Assembly (NCBI GenBank): GCA_947629505.1
Contig: CANRDW010000009.1
Span: forward strand, 1 to 36,435
Source of the DNA: an uncultured Clostridia bacterium
GTDB taxonomy: Bacteria; Bacillota; Clostridia; Christensenellales; UBA1242
Direction of reading: 5' to 3'
DNA length: 36,435 nucleotides
Under the pieces are notes generated by a model, which did not search any database, was not told where the DNA came from, and saw nothing but the letters and a program-made list of their open reading frames with translations. The stretch's first letter is position 1. Each line of letters starts with the position of its first letter. Below, piece by piece: positions 16,015 to 24,528 of this stretch. The translations under genes and the position numbers were made by a program.

Positions 16015-17136
16015 ATGAAATATTTTATCGTGACCTATGGATGTCAAATGAATGTGCATGAAAGCGAGAAAATCGCTGCGATTTGCGAAAAGATGGGCTA
16101 CACTCTTGCGGACAAGCGAGAAGATGCCGACCTTATTATTTTCAACACCTGTGCAGTGCGTGAGGGCGCAGAGGACAGAGTCTTTGGAAATGTTGGGGCT
16201 CTCAAAAAACTGAAAAAGCAAAAGCCAGGCACAATAATCGCTGTTTGTGGGTGCAGCACGCAAAAAGAAGAAACAGCACAAAAAATTTACAAGACTTTTC
16301 CGTTTGTGGACATTGTGATTGGAACTTTCAATGTGTCAAATTTTGAACATTACATAAACGCAGTCAAATATGGCAGACAAATGGAAATTTTGAAAGAGGG
16401 CGAGATTGACGAAGTTCATCCTTACAAGCGCACAAGCGGAGAAAATGCGTGGGTGAATATAATGTATGGCTGCAACAATTTTTGCACCTACTGCATTGTG
16501 CCATATGTGCGCGGAAGAGAGAAAAGCCGCAGCGAAGAAAACATCTTAAATGAAATTAAGGGCATTTTGAGTGAGAAAAAATACAAAAAAATCACTCTTT
16601 TGGGGCAGAATGTAAATTCTTATGGCAAAGACCTGACTCCGCCCGTTTCTTTCTCAAAACTTTTGAAAGATATCTGTGCGCTTGAGGGGGATTTTAAACT
16701 CACATTTATGACTTCTCATCCAAAAGATTTGACGGACGATGTGATTGACACAATAGCAAGTGAGGACAAAATTTTAAAAGAAATTCATCTGCCGGCGCAA
16801 AGCGGGAACAATCGCATTTTGAAACTTATGAACAGGCGTTACACACGTGAACACTATCTTTCAATAATAAACAAAATTCGCGCCAAAATTCCGGATGCGA
16901 AGATTACAACCGACCTTATTGTGGGCTTTCCAACCGAAACAGAAGAAGAATTTCAAGACACTCTTTCGCTTGTCAAAGAGGTGAGATACAATGGCATCTT
17001 TGCCTTTATGTTTTCGCCGCGAGAAGGAACGGTTGCAAGCAAAATGGACGGGCAGATTGACGAAGAAGTGAAACGCAGGCGCGTGAATGAACTTTTAAAT
17101 CTTGAAAAACAAATTCAAAAGGAGGACAAAAAATGA
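16015..17136 (+). CDS. miaB: tRNA-2-methylthio-N6-dimethylallyladenosine synthase, TRAM domain missing
   Basis: Radical-SAM methylthiotransferase that adds a methylthio group to i6A37 of tRNA. 373 aa against about 440 for typical MiaB. N-terminal domain cysteines Cys10 (YGCQMN), Cys46 (FNTCAVRE) and Cys80 (CGCS) hold one cluster; the radical-SAM CxxxCxxC is Cys153, Cys157, Cys160. The protein ends just after the radical-SAM domain (NELLNLEKQIQKEDKK), so the RNA-binding TRAM domain is absent. An upstream in-frame TTG at 16000 overlaps the promoter and is rejected. The stop overlaps mutS (ATGA). miaA, which makes the substrate, lies three genes downstream. Confidence 0.93.
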   Translation: MKYFIVTYGCQMNVHESEKIAAICEKMGYTLADKREDADLIIFNTCAVREGAEDRVFGNVGALKKLKKQKPGTIIAVCGCSTQKEETAQKIYKTFPFVDIVIGTFNVSNFEHYINAVKYGRQMEILKEGEIDEVHPYKRTSGENAWVNIMYGCNNFCTYCIVPYVRGREKSRSEENILNEIKGILSEKKYKKITLLGQNVNSYGKDLTPPVSFSKLLKDICALEGDFKLTFMTSHPKDLTDDVIDTIASEDKILKEIHLPAQSGNNRILKLMNRRYTREHYLSIINKIRAKIPDAKITTDLIVGFPTETEEEFQDTLSLVKEVRYNGIFAFMFSPREGTVASKMDGQIDEEVKRRRVNELLNLEKQIQKEDKK

Positions 17137-19748
17137 GTGAAGAACAAACGATAGTTGATATCAACAAAGTTTCTCCTATGATGCAGGAATATATCAAAAC
17201 AAAAGAAAAATACAAAGACTGCATTTTGTTTTATCGTCTGGGCGACTTTTATGAACTTTTCTATGACGATGCGATTAAAATTTCGCAGGTTTTGGATTTG
17301 ACGCTGACGGGGAAAAACTGCGGGGATGGACAGCGCGCACCGATGTGCGGAGTGCCTTATCATGCTGCGGACGGCTATATTTCAAAACTTGTTGCACAGG
17401 GGTATAAGGTGGCAATCTGCGAACAGTTATCCGACCCAAAACCCGGCAAAATTGTTGAAAGAGATGTCATAAAGGTTGTCACGCCGGGCACTGTCACAGA
17501 GGACAGCATGCTTGACGAGAAGAAAAACAACTTTTTGATGTGCCTTGCAAAAAAGAACGAACTTTTGTCAATTTGTTATTGCGACATCACAACGGGCGAC
17601 CTTACGAGCCTTGTTTTCAAGGAAAGTTTGGAAGAAAATTTCACAGACCTGTTAAATCGCATAAATCCATCACAGATTATTGGAAATGGACAGGCAAAGG
17701 ATTTTTACAACGCGCTTAACATTCACAGGCTGGGGAATTATCCAAAATTTGAGCAATATTTTGACTACGCCTTTGAAATTGGCAGATGCGAGGACAACAT
17801 AACGCGTCAATTTGGCGAAAATGCAGACGGCGTTTTTGAACTAAAAAAGGAAGATAAATATTCTCTTGGCGCACTTTTGGAATATCTGCAAGACACACAA
17901 AAAAGGTCGCTGAAAAACATCTGCAAAGTTACAAAGATTAAAAATGTTGAATACATGACAATTGACAGCAACACAAGGCGCAATCTCGAACTTGTGGAAA
18001 CTATTCGCGACCACAAAAAATATGGCTCACTTTTGTGGCTACTCGACAAGACAAAAACTTCGATGGGCGCAAGATTTTTCCGCCTTATGTTTGACCAGCC
18101 GCTTCAAAACAGCACACTTATCAATGAAAGATTGGATGCGGTTGAAGAACTCACGAAAAATCTTATTATGCGTGACAGGCTTTCTGATGCGCTGTCAAAA
18201 GTGAGAGATGTTGAAAGAATTTGCGGCAAAATCGCCTATGGAAGCGTGACGCCGGTGGAACTTTTCAACTTTAAACTCTCTCTTTCCGCAATCCCTGAGA
18301 TTAAGGATTCAATCAAGTCTGTGCGCTGCAAAAAACTTGTTTCTTTGTATGAAAAACTTGACACTTTTGACGAAATTGTTGAGCTTTTAGAAAAGGCAAT
18401 TCCAGACAGAACTTTGCGCACTGACTCGGAAGAGTTTATTAAACACGGCTTCAATGAAGAACTTGACTCACTTAGAGATGCAAAACAGACTGCAAAAATG
18501 CAGTGTGACAAACTGCAAGAACTCGAACGCGAACAGACGGGGATTAAAAATCTGAAAATTGGCTACAACAGTGTCTTTGGCTTTTATATTGAAGTGACAA
18601 AAAGTTTCTTGGAGCAAGTGCCACTGAGATACAAAAGAAAACAGACGCTTGCCGGCTGCGAGAGATTTATTACTGAAGATTTGAAAAAGATTGAAGAGCG
18701 CTTCCTTTCTTCCAAAGAGGACAGCGAAAAACTTGAAAAAGAACTTTTTGCAAAGATTGTCGAATATCTCTGCGGCTTTTTGGAAAGATTTTCAACTGTG
18801 GCAAAAGTTGTTGCAGAAATTGATGCAATTTTGTCGCTTGCTCAGACGGCAATCAAACAAAATTTCACGCGTCCGACAATCAATCGAAACACAAATCGAA
18901 TTTGCATAACAGAGGGGCGTCATCCGATTGTCGAACGCTTTGCAAAAGACGGCTCTTTCATTGCAAATGACACGCTTTTGGACAGTGAAGAGAACAAGAT
19001 GATGATAATCACGGGGCCAAACATGGCGGGCAAAAGCACATACATGAGGCAGGTTGCACTTATCACTTATCTTGCGCATATTGGTAGTTTTGTGCCTGCA
19101 AAAAGCGCTGAAATTGCCATAACTGACCGCATTTTCACACGTGTGGGCGCAAGTGATGACCTTGCATTTGGGCAGTCAACCTTTATGGTTGAAATGAGCG
19201 AAGTTGCAAACATTTTGGCGAATGCAACTGACAAAAGTTTGGTTATTTTGGATGAAATTGGGCGCGGAACTTCCACCTTTGACGGGCTTTCAATCGCATG
19301 GGCTGTTGTGGAATATCTTGCAAAGAATTTCAAATGCAAAACCCTTTTTGCAACACACTATCACGAACTTAGTGAACTTGAGGGGCTTATTTCTGGCGTG
19401 AAAAACTATCAAATTGCCGTCAAAGAACTTGGCGACAGCATTGTTTTCTTGCGCAAAATCACTCGTGGACATGCAAACAAGAGTTTTGGCGTGGAAGTTG
19501 CAAAACTTGCTGGCGTTCCGCAGAAAGTTATCTCACGCGCAAAAGAGATAAGTGTCAGCCTTGAAAAAGCCAACGAAAAACTTGATGCATCCATTTTTGG
19601 CGAGAATGAAGAGCGAACTAAAAAAATTGAAAACAACAAACTTGGGCAGCAAATTCTTTCTATTTTGCGTGATTTGGACATCAACAGAATGTCGCCTATG
19701 GAAAGTTTTGAAATTTTAAACGACCTTATTGAAAAAGTTAAGGATTAA
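17133..19748 (+). CDS. mutS: DNA mismatch repair protein MutS
   Basis: Recognises mismatches and starts repair. 871 aa, full length. The mismatch-wedge motif DFYELF is near residue 38-43. The ABC-type ATPase has the Walker A TGPNMAGKST (about 627) and Walker B VILDEIGRGTSTFDG, then a helix-turn-helix dimer region. AAGGAGG inside the end of miaB lies 7 bases before the ATG, and the ATGA overlap suggests translational coupling. Confidence 0.97.
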   Translation: MSEEQTIVDINKVSPMMQEYIKTKEKYKDCILFYRLGDFYELFYDDAIKISQVLDLTLTGKNCGDGQRAPMCGVPYHAADGYISKLVAQGYKVAICEQLSDPKPGKIVERDVIKVVTPGTVTEDSMLDEKKNNFLMCLAKKNELLSICYCDITTGDLTSLVFKESLEENFTDLLNRINPSQIIGNGQAKDFYNALNIHRLGNYPKFEQYFDYAFEIGRCEDNITRQFGENADGVFELKKEDKYSLGALLEYLQDTQKRSLKNICKVTKIKNVEYMTIDSNTRRNLELVETIRDHKKYGSLLWLLDKTKTSMGARFFRLMFDQPLQNSTLINERLDAVEELTKNLIMRDRLSDALSKVRDVERICGKIAYGSVTPVELFNFKLSLSAIPEIKDSIKSVRCKKLVSLYEKLDTFDEIVELLEKAIPDRTLRTDSEEFIKHGFNEELDSLRDAKQTAKMQCDKLQELEREQTGIKNLKIGYNSVFGFYIEVTKSFLEQVPLRYKRKQTLAGCERFITEDLKKIEERFLSSKEDSEKLEKELFAKIVEYLCGFLERFSTVAKVVAEIDAILSLAQTAIKQNFTRPTINRNTNRICITEGRHPIVERFAKDGSFIANDTLLDSEENKMMIITGPNMAGKSTYMRQVALITYLAHIGSFVPAKSAEIAITDRIFTRVGASDDLAFGQSTFMVEMSEVANILANATDKSLVILDEIGRGTSTFDGLSIAWAVVEYLAKNFKCKTLFATHYHELSELEGLISGVKNYQIAVKELGDSIVFLRKITRGHANKSFGVEVAKLAGVPQKVISRAKEISVSLEKANEKLDASIFGENEERTKKIENNKLGQQILSILRDLDINRMSPMESFEILNDLIEKVKD

Positions 19749-19759
19749 AAGGAGTTTTT

Positions 19760-21715
19760 ATGGCAATAAAAGTTCTTTCGCCACTTGTTGCAAACAGAAT
19801 TGCTGCGGGTGAAGTTGTGGAAAAGCCTGCATCTGTTGTCAAAGAACTTGTTGAAAACAGCATTGACAGTGGTGCAAGCAAAATCAAAGTTGAAATAGAA
19901 GGTGGCGGCATCAAAAAGATTGTCGTCAGTGACAACGGCTGCGGCATTGAAAAAGAAGATTTGCCACTTGCTTTTTTGCCGCACGCAACAAGCAAAATAA
20001 ACAGCGTGGATGATTTGGACGCAATTTCAACACTTGGATTTCGCGGCGAGGCACTTGCAAGTATTGCGGCAGTTTGTCGCGTCAGCCTTTCCACAAAAAC
20101 TAAAACTTCCGAAACAGGCTTTAAAATTGACGCAAGCGGGGGCGAGATTTCAAAGATAAGCGAAGTTGCAAGGCTTGACGGCACAACGCTTGTTGTGGAG
20201 GATTTGTTTTTCAACACTCCTGTGCGCGCAAAGTTTTTGAAAAAGCCAAAAAGTGAAGAAACTGAAATCACACACATTTTTGAAAAGTTTATGATGTCAC
20301 ATCCAGAGATTGATTTTACATATGTTGTTGACGGCAAAGAAATTTACAATCACACATCGGGGACTTTGGATGAAGTTGTCTATCTTTTGTATGGCAGAGA
20401 GGTGCATGACAACCTTTTGAAACTTTCTCTTGAAGAGGACGGCATAAAGGTTGGCGGCTTTGTTGTTTCACCAAAAATTTCAAGGCCAAATCGCACCTAT
20501 CAATCCCTTTTTGTGAATGATAGATATGTTGAAAATTACATGATTTCTGCGTGTGTTCAAGGCGCTTTCGAATCTGTTTTGATGAAAGGGCGCTATCCAA
20601 TTTACATCATAAAACTTGACATCCCGTTTGACCGTGTGGATGTTAATATTCATCCAAACAAAAGAGAAGTTAAGTTTGACAACACCTCAAAAGTGTTTGG
20701 AGTTGTTCGCCGCGCTGTTGAAAAGGCACTTGTTGGCGCAAATTTGATTGCAGAATTTGAATATCGCAGTGAAGATGTCAAAGAATGGCAAAAATATGAC
20801 ATTCAAAATGAAGAACATCCAGCAAGAACAGGCTTCAACAGTTTTCAAAAGACAGATGTTGAGAAATACAGCGAGGGCGAAGGGGCAAGTTACAAGGTGA
20901 GTGTGGATGACAACTCTCTTGAAAAGCCATTGACAACAGCAAAAGACTATAAAGACAAGGGAATTGACATAATCAATCAACTTTCAAACTACAAACCAGA
21001 AAACAAGAAAAATCGCCCGGGCGGATTTATCTATTTCGACCAATCTGGCGACAGCTTTTTAAGAGAAGTTGAAATTTCTGTTGAAAAAGAAAAGGCGCAA
21101 AAGAAAGAAATTGAAAAGGCTGAGGAAGAAAACTTTTTAAAAGCACAGCCAAAGGAAATAAACATTTTAGGCGTGGCTTTTAAGACATATATTTTTGCGG
21201 AGTTTGACGACTGTATTTATGTTGTTGACCAACACGCCATGCACGAGCGTCAACTTTATGACAAACTGAAAAAACAAATCGAACAAAACAATGTTTCAAA
21301 ACAGGATTTGCTTTTTGCATATGATGTGCCTTTATCTGGCAAAGATGCGGAAATTTTTGAAAATTGCCTTGAAAATTTGAAAAAAATTGGCTTTGAAATT
21401 GAAAAAAATGGCAACAAATTTCAAATTAAGGCTGTTCCATTTGTTTTAAGTGGCATAAATCTTGAAAAATTTGTTGAAGAAGTTTTAAGAGAAGACGTTT
21501 TGGCGGAAAGGACTGCAAGTGCATATATCAATGAAAAACTTTGCCAAACCGCTTGCAAACACGCAATTCGTGCGGGTGACAGCGTCTCAAAAGACGAGAT
21601 TTTGTATTTGATTGACAAGATTAAAGACGGCGTGCCACTTTGTCCACATGGCAGACCGATTATCGTGAAAATTTCGCGCAAAGAACTTGAAAAAATGTTT
21701 AAGAGAGTGCTATGA
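19760..21715 (+). CDS. mutL: DNA mismatch repair endonuclease MutL
   Basis: Partner of MutS; nicks DNA in organisms without MutH. 651 aa. GHKL ATPase at the N-terminus: KELVENSIDSGA, DNGCGI, STLGFRGEALASI. After a charged linker (about 335-455) comes the nuclease domain with the metal motif DQHAMHERQLYD, where the last acid is Asp instead of the usual Glu, then ACKHAIRAGD and CPHGRP. The downstream metal motifs are intact. AAAGGAG lies 6 bases before the ATG. Confidence 0.97.
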   Translation: MAIKVLSPLVANRIAAGEVVEKPASVVKELVENSIDSGASKIKVEIEGGGIKKIVVSDNGCGIEKEDLPLAFLPHATSKINSVDDLDAISTLGFRGEALASIAAVCRVSLSTKTKTSETGFKIDASGGEISKISEVARLDGTTLVVEDLFFNTPVRAKFLKKPKSEETEITHIFEKFMMSHPEIDFTYVVDGKEIYNHTSGTLDEVVYLLYGREVHDNLLKLSLEEDGIKVGGFVVSPKISRPNRTYQSLFVNDRYVENYMISACVQGAFESVLMKGRYPIYIIKLDIPFDRVDVNIHPNKREVKFDNTSKVFGVVRRAVEKALVGANLIAEFEYRSEDVKEWQKYDIQNEEHPARTGFNSFQKTDVEKYSEGEGASYKVSVDDNSLEKPLTTAKDYKDKGIDIINQLSNYKPENKKNRPGGFIYFDQSGDSFLREVEISVEKEKAQKKEIEKAEEENFLKAQPKEINILGVAFKTYIFAEFDDCIYVVDQHAMHERQLYDKLKKQIEQNNVSKQDLLFAYDVPLSGKDAEIFENCLENLKKIGFEIEKNGNKFQIKAVPFVLSGINLEKFVEEVLREDVLAERTASAYINEKLCQTACKHAIRAGDSVSKDEILYLIDKIKDGVPLCPHGRPIIVKISRKELEKMFKRVL

Positions 21716-22623
21716 AAAAGGTTGTGTTTATTTTAGGCCCAACGGCAGTTGGCAAATCATATTTTGGCATTCTGCTTGCAAAAAAGTTTGGTGGCGAGAT
21801 TATCTCCGCAGACAGCGTGCAAGTTTACAAGGGGCTTGACGTAGGCTCGGCAAAGCAACTCGACACTCACGGCGTCACGCACCATTGCATTGACATTTTA
21901 AGCCCGTTTGACGAGTTTTCTGCATATGATTTTGTGGAACTTACAAAAAAGAAAATTGACGAGATTTCAAATAGAGGACATTTGCCAATAGTTGTTGGCG
22001 GCACGGGGCTTTATATAAAAGCGTTGACACTTGGCTACAATTTTGGCGGAGCGAAAAAAGACGAAAATCTCAGAAAAAATTTGGAAGAGATTTTAAACAG
22101 TGATGGCCTTGATAAACTTGTGAAGATGCTTGAAGAGAAGGACAAAGATGTTGCTGACAAGATTGACAAAAAAAATCCTGTTCGCGTTTTAAGGGCGCTT
22201 GAAATTGCGCTTTCAAATGGGCAAAAATCACAGTCTGAGAGTGATATTCAGCCACTTGTGATTGCGCTTTTTAAAGACAGAGCAAAACTTTATGTGGACA
22301 TAAATAGGCGTGTGGATGAAATGGTCGCTGATGGGCTTTTTCAAGAAGTTGAAAATCTCAAAAAAATGGGGCTGACAAAAGAAAACCAATCCATGCGTGC
22401 GATAGGCTATAAAGAAACTTTGGATTATCTTGACGGGCTGACGGACAGAGAAAGATGCATTGAACTTATCAAACAGCACACACGAAATTACGCCAAAAGG
22501 CAGATAACATTTTTAAAGGGCATGGACTGTGAATTTATTGACGCAGAAAATCGCGAAATCGCACTTGAAAAAATAGAAAAAATGGTGGGAGAATTTTTGA
22601 ATGGAAGAGTTGAAAATAATTGA
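21712..22623 (+). CDS. miaA: tRNA dimethylallyltransferase
   Basis: Adds dimethylallyl to A37 of tRNAs reading U-starting codons, giving the substrate for MiaB. 303 aa. P-loop GPTAVGKS (9-16), then EIISADSVQVYKGLDVGSAK and the GGTGLYIKAL motif; the C-terminus has NYAKRQITFLKG. Start ATG overlaps the mutL stop by four bases (ATGA). Confidence 0.96.
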   Translation: MKKVVFILGPTAVGKSYFGILLAKKFGGEIISADSVQVYKGLDVGSAKQLDTHGVTHHCIDILSPFDEFSAYDFVELTKKKIDEISNRGHLPIVVGGTGLYIKALTLGYNFGGAKKDENLRKNLEEILNSDGLDKLVKMLEEKDKDVADKIDKKNPVRVLRALEIALSNGQKSQSESDIQPLVIALFKDRAKLYVDINRRVDEMVADGLFQEVENLKKMGLTKENQSMRAIGYKETLDYLDGLTDRERCIELIKQHTRNYAKRQITFLKGMDCEFIDAENREIALEKIEKMVGEFLNGRVENN

Positions 22624-23818
22624 AGAGATTGAAGAAAAACTTGCGGGGCGTTTTAAAGAGATTGAACGCATTGCTTTTTTAAATCAAAAGAAAGTTTTGG
22701 ACGCATTCAGAGAAGTTGGCGTGACAACTTCACATTTTCACGGCACAACGGGTTATGGCTACACGGACAAAGGCAGGGATGATTTTCAAAGGATTTTGGC
22801 TAAGATTTTTCGCTGCGAAGATGCACTTTTTAGCCCACATCTCACTTGCGGCACACACACGATTGCCACGGCGCTTTATGGACTTTTAAGGCCAAAAGAC
22901 ACCTTTCTTTCAATCACGGGCGAGCCATATGACACCCTTCACAACACCTTTTTTGGCAAAGATAATGCAAGTTTAGAAAGTCTTGGCGTGGAGATTAAGT
23001 TTATAGACCTTGTGGACAGCAAATTTGACACTGCCGCCATCTTAAAATTTGTAAAAAAACACAAACCGCGCGTTGTGTTTGTGCAAAAATCACGCGGCTA
23101 CTGTAAGAGAAAAGCCCTTTCTTGTGAAGATATGAGAGAGATTTTCGCTGAGATTAAAAAACTTTCGCCAAACACTTTTATTGTTGTTGACAACTGCTAT
23201 GGCGAGTTTGTTGAAGAGATTGAGCCAACCGAAGTTGGCGCAGATGTCTGCATGGGGTCACTTATCAAAAACTTGGGCGGCTCACTTGCACCAACAGGAG
23301 GATATATTGTCGGCACAAAAAAGGCGATTGAGTGCATTGAAAAGCGTTTCACTTGCCCATCACTTGGCAGAGAAACAGGAAGTTATGAAGCAGGCTACAG
23401 GCTTTTCTATCAGGGCTTGTTCTTAGCGCCACACATGGTCAGTCAAGCCATGAAAGGCGGACTTTTAATCGGCGAAGTTATGAAAAACAAGGGCTATGAA
23501 GTCATCCCACAGACCGATGAAAAGTGTTTTGACATCATAAAATCTGTTGTGTTTGACACTGAGGAAGAACTTATCAAATTTGTGCAACTCATTCAAAAAC
23601 TTTCGCCGGTGGACAGCAGTTTTGTGCCGATGCCTTATGCGATGGCGGGCTACACCTGTGATGTGATTATGGCGGCGGGGACTTTTGTTGAGGGCGCATC
23701 GCTGGAACTTTCGTGCGACAGCCCAATCAGAAAACCATATATTGCCTATTTTCAGGGCGGGATAACCTATGAGCAACTGAAGAACTTGGCGGTAGAGCTG
23801 CTTGCTTTTGGCAAATAA
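22601..23818 (+). CDS. PLP-dependent protein of the YnbB / methionine gamma-lyase-like family
   Basis: 405 aa. Often annotated as aluminium resistance protein or methionine gamma-lyase-like; the true substrate is unclear. Fold type I PLP features: a Gly/Thr-rich phosphate loop (HLTCGTHTIATALYG), an aspartate in VVDNCYGEFVE, and the Schiff-base lysine in GSLIKNLGG. In Bacillus ynbB lies near the miaA region, which supports the call. It overlaps the end of miaA by 23 bases; GGGAG lies about 10 bases before the ATG. Confidence 0.85.
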   Translation: MEELKIIEEIEEKLAGRFKEIERIAFLNQKKVLDAFREVGVTTSHFHGTTGYGYTDKGRDDFQRILAKIFRCEDALFSPHLTCGTHTIATALYGLLRPKDTFLSITGEPYDTLHNTFFGKDNASLESLGVEIKFIDLVDSKFDTAAILKFVKKHKPRVVFVQKSRGYCKRKALSCEDMREIFAEIKKLSPNTFIVVDNCYGEFVEEIEPTEVGADVCMGSLIKNLGGSLAPTGGYIVGTKKAIECIEKRFTCPSLGRETGSYEAGYRLFYQGLFLAPHMVSQAMKGGLLIGEVMKNKGYEVIPQTDEKCFDIIKSVVFDTEEELIKFVQLIQKLSPVDSSFVPMPYAMAGYTCDVIMAAGTFVEGASLELSCDSPIRKPYIAYFQGGITYEQLKNLAVELLAFGK

Positions 23819-23829
23819 TGTTCTTTTTT

Positions 23830-23887
23830 AAGAGTGAATTTAATAAGATATGATATGTCAAAATCAAATTTTATTCACTCTTTTTTT
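23830..23887 (+). terminator. terminator-like hairpin spanning the start of the SpoIIM-like gene
   Basis: Arms 23830-23839 (AAGAGTGAAT) and 23873-23882 (ATTCACTCTT), 10 bp, followed by TTTTT. The 33-base loop is long and contains the start codon at 23855. It may end the miaA-ynbB transcript or attenuate the next gene. Confidence 0.42.
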
Positions 23888-24478
23888 AATGGCTGCAAAA
23901 GGTTGCTTGCAGACGCAATTAGGGCAAACAAAATCAAACTTATCGTCACATTTATGCTTGTTTTGATTTCCATTTCAACGGGTGTTTTTATCGCGATAAA
24001 ATGTCACTACAATTTCAGCCTTGGACGACTGCAAGAGATAAATTTGGACAACTTCTACACGGGCGTTGCGGCATCAAGTTCGGCATTTTTTCAACGCTGC
24101 ATTTCGCTTGTTGTCAATTTTGCACTTCTCACGGGACTTGCCTTTTCGCCGATGTTATATCCACTTGCGTGCGCGCTTTTCATTTACAGAGGCTATCTTT
24201 TTGGGCTCAACTTCACACTCATTTTCATCTTCTATGGCTTTGGCTCTTTTTTCAGCGCAATTCTCATCATTTTGCCGTGCCAACTCATCACACTTTTTGC
24301 CATGATTATGTATTTCATTGTGCTGCAAAAAATCAACTGTAATCTTGTCCGCTTTGGGCGATGTGAATGCAACAGACTTATGTTTATCATCTTTGGACTT
24401 GTGCTGTTTATTCTTTTGAATTTGGCGGAAACGATTTTGCTTTGTGCACTCAGTGGCAAAGTGATTTTGGTGATTTAG
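23855..24478 (+). CDS. SpoIIM-like integral membrane protein
   Basis: 207 aa with about five hydrophobic spans and a basic N-terminus. Segment ALLTGLAFSPMLYPLACALFIYRGYLFGLNF resembles the SpoIIM (DUF95) core, and position directly ahead of a dacF-type gene and scpAB fits clostridial gene order. SpoIIM works with SpoIID and SpoIIP in engulfment. The C-terminal half is Cys-rich (RFGRCECNR), which is not typical, so the assignment is tentative. A GTG at 23834 would add 7 residues; ATG 23855 is preferred, though neither has a Shine-Dalgarno. Confidence 0.58.
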   Translation: MSKSNFIHSFFNGCKRLLADAIRANKIKLIVTFMLVLISISTGVFIAIKCHYNFSLGRLQEINLDNFYTGVAASSSAFFQRCISLVVNFALLTGLAFSPMLYPLACALFIYRGYLFGLNFTLIFIFYGFGSFFSAILIILPCQLITLFAMIMYFIVLQKINCNLVRFGRCECNRLMFIIFGLVLFILLNLAETILLCALSGKVILVI

Positions 24479-24481
24479 AAT

Positions 24482-24525
24482 AAAACTTCCTTTTTTGAAA
24501 AAACTATCTAAAAAGGAGTTTTTTT
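24482..24525 (+). terminator. terminator-like hairpin that also hides the dacF ribosome site
   Basis: The 5' arm (24482-24495) pairs with the 3' arm (24510-24522) with a single T bulge, and T's run to 24525. The 3' arm contains AAGGAG (24513-24518), the Shine-Dalgarno of the next gene. The same hairpin could end the SpoIIM-like transcript and, on read-through RNA, block dacF translation. Confidence 0.6.
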
Positions 24526-24528
24526 GAT

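Noticed and set aside
15937-16281. Upstream extension of the PBP reading frame by 115 codons
   Set aside because: It overlaps the divergent miaB coding region and its promoter; its composition is not that of a real domain, and the membrane anchor starts at ATG 15936.
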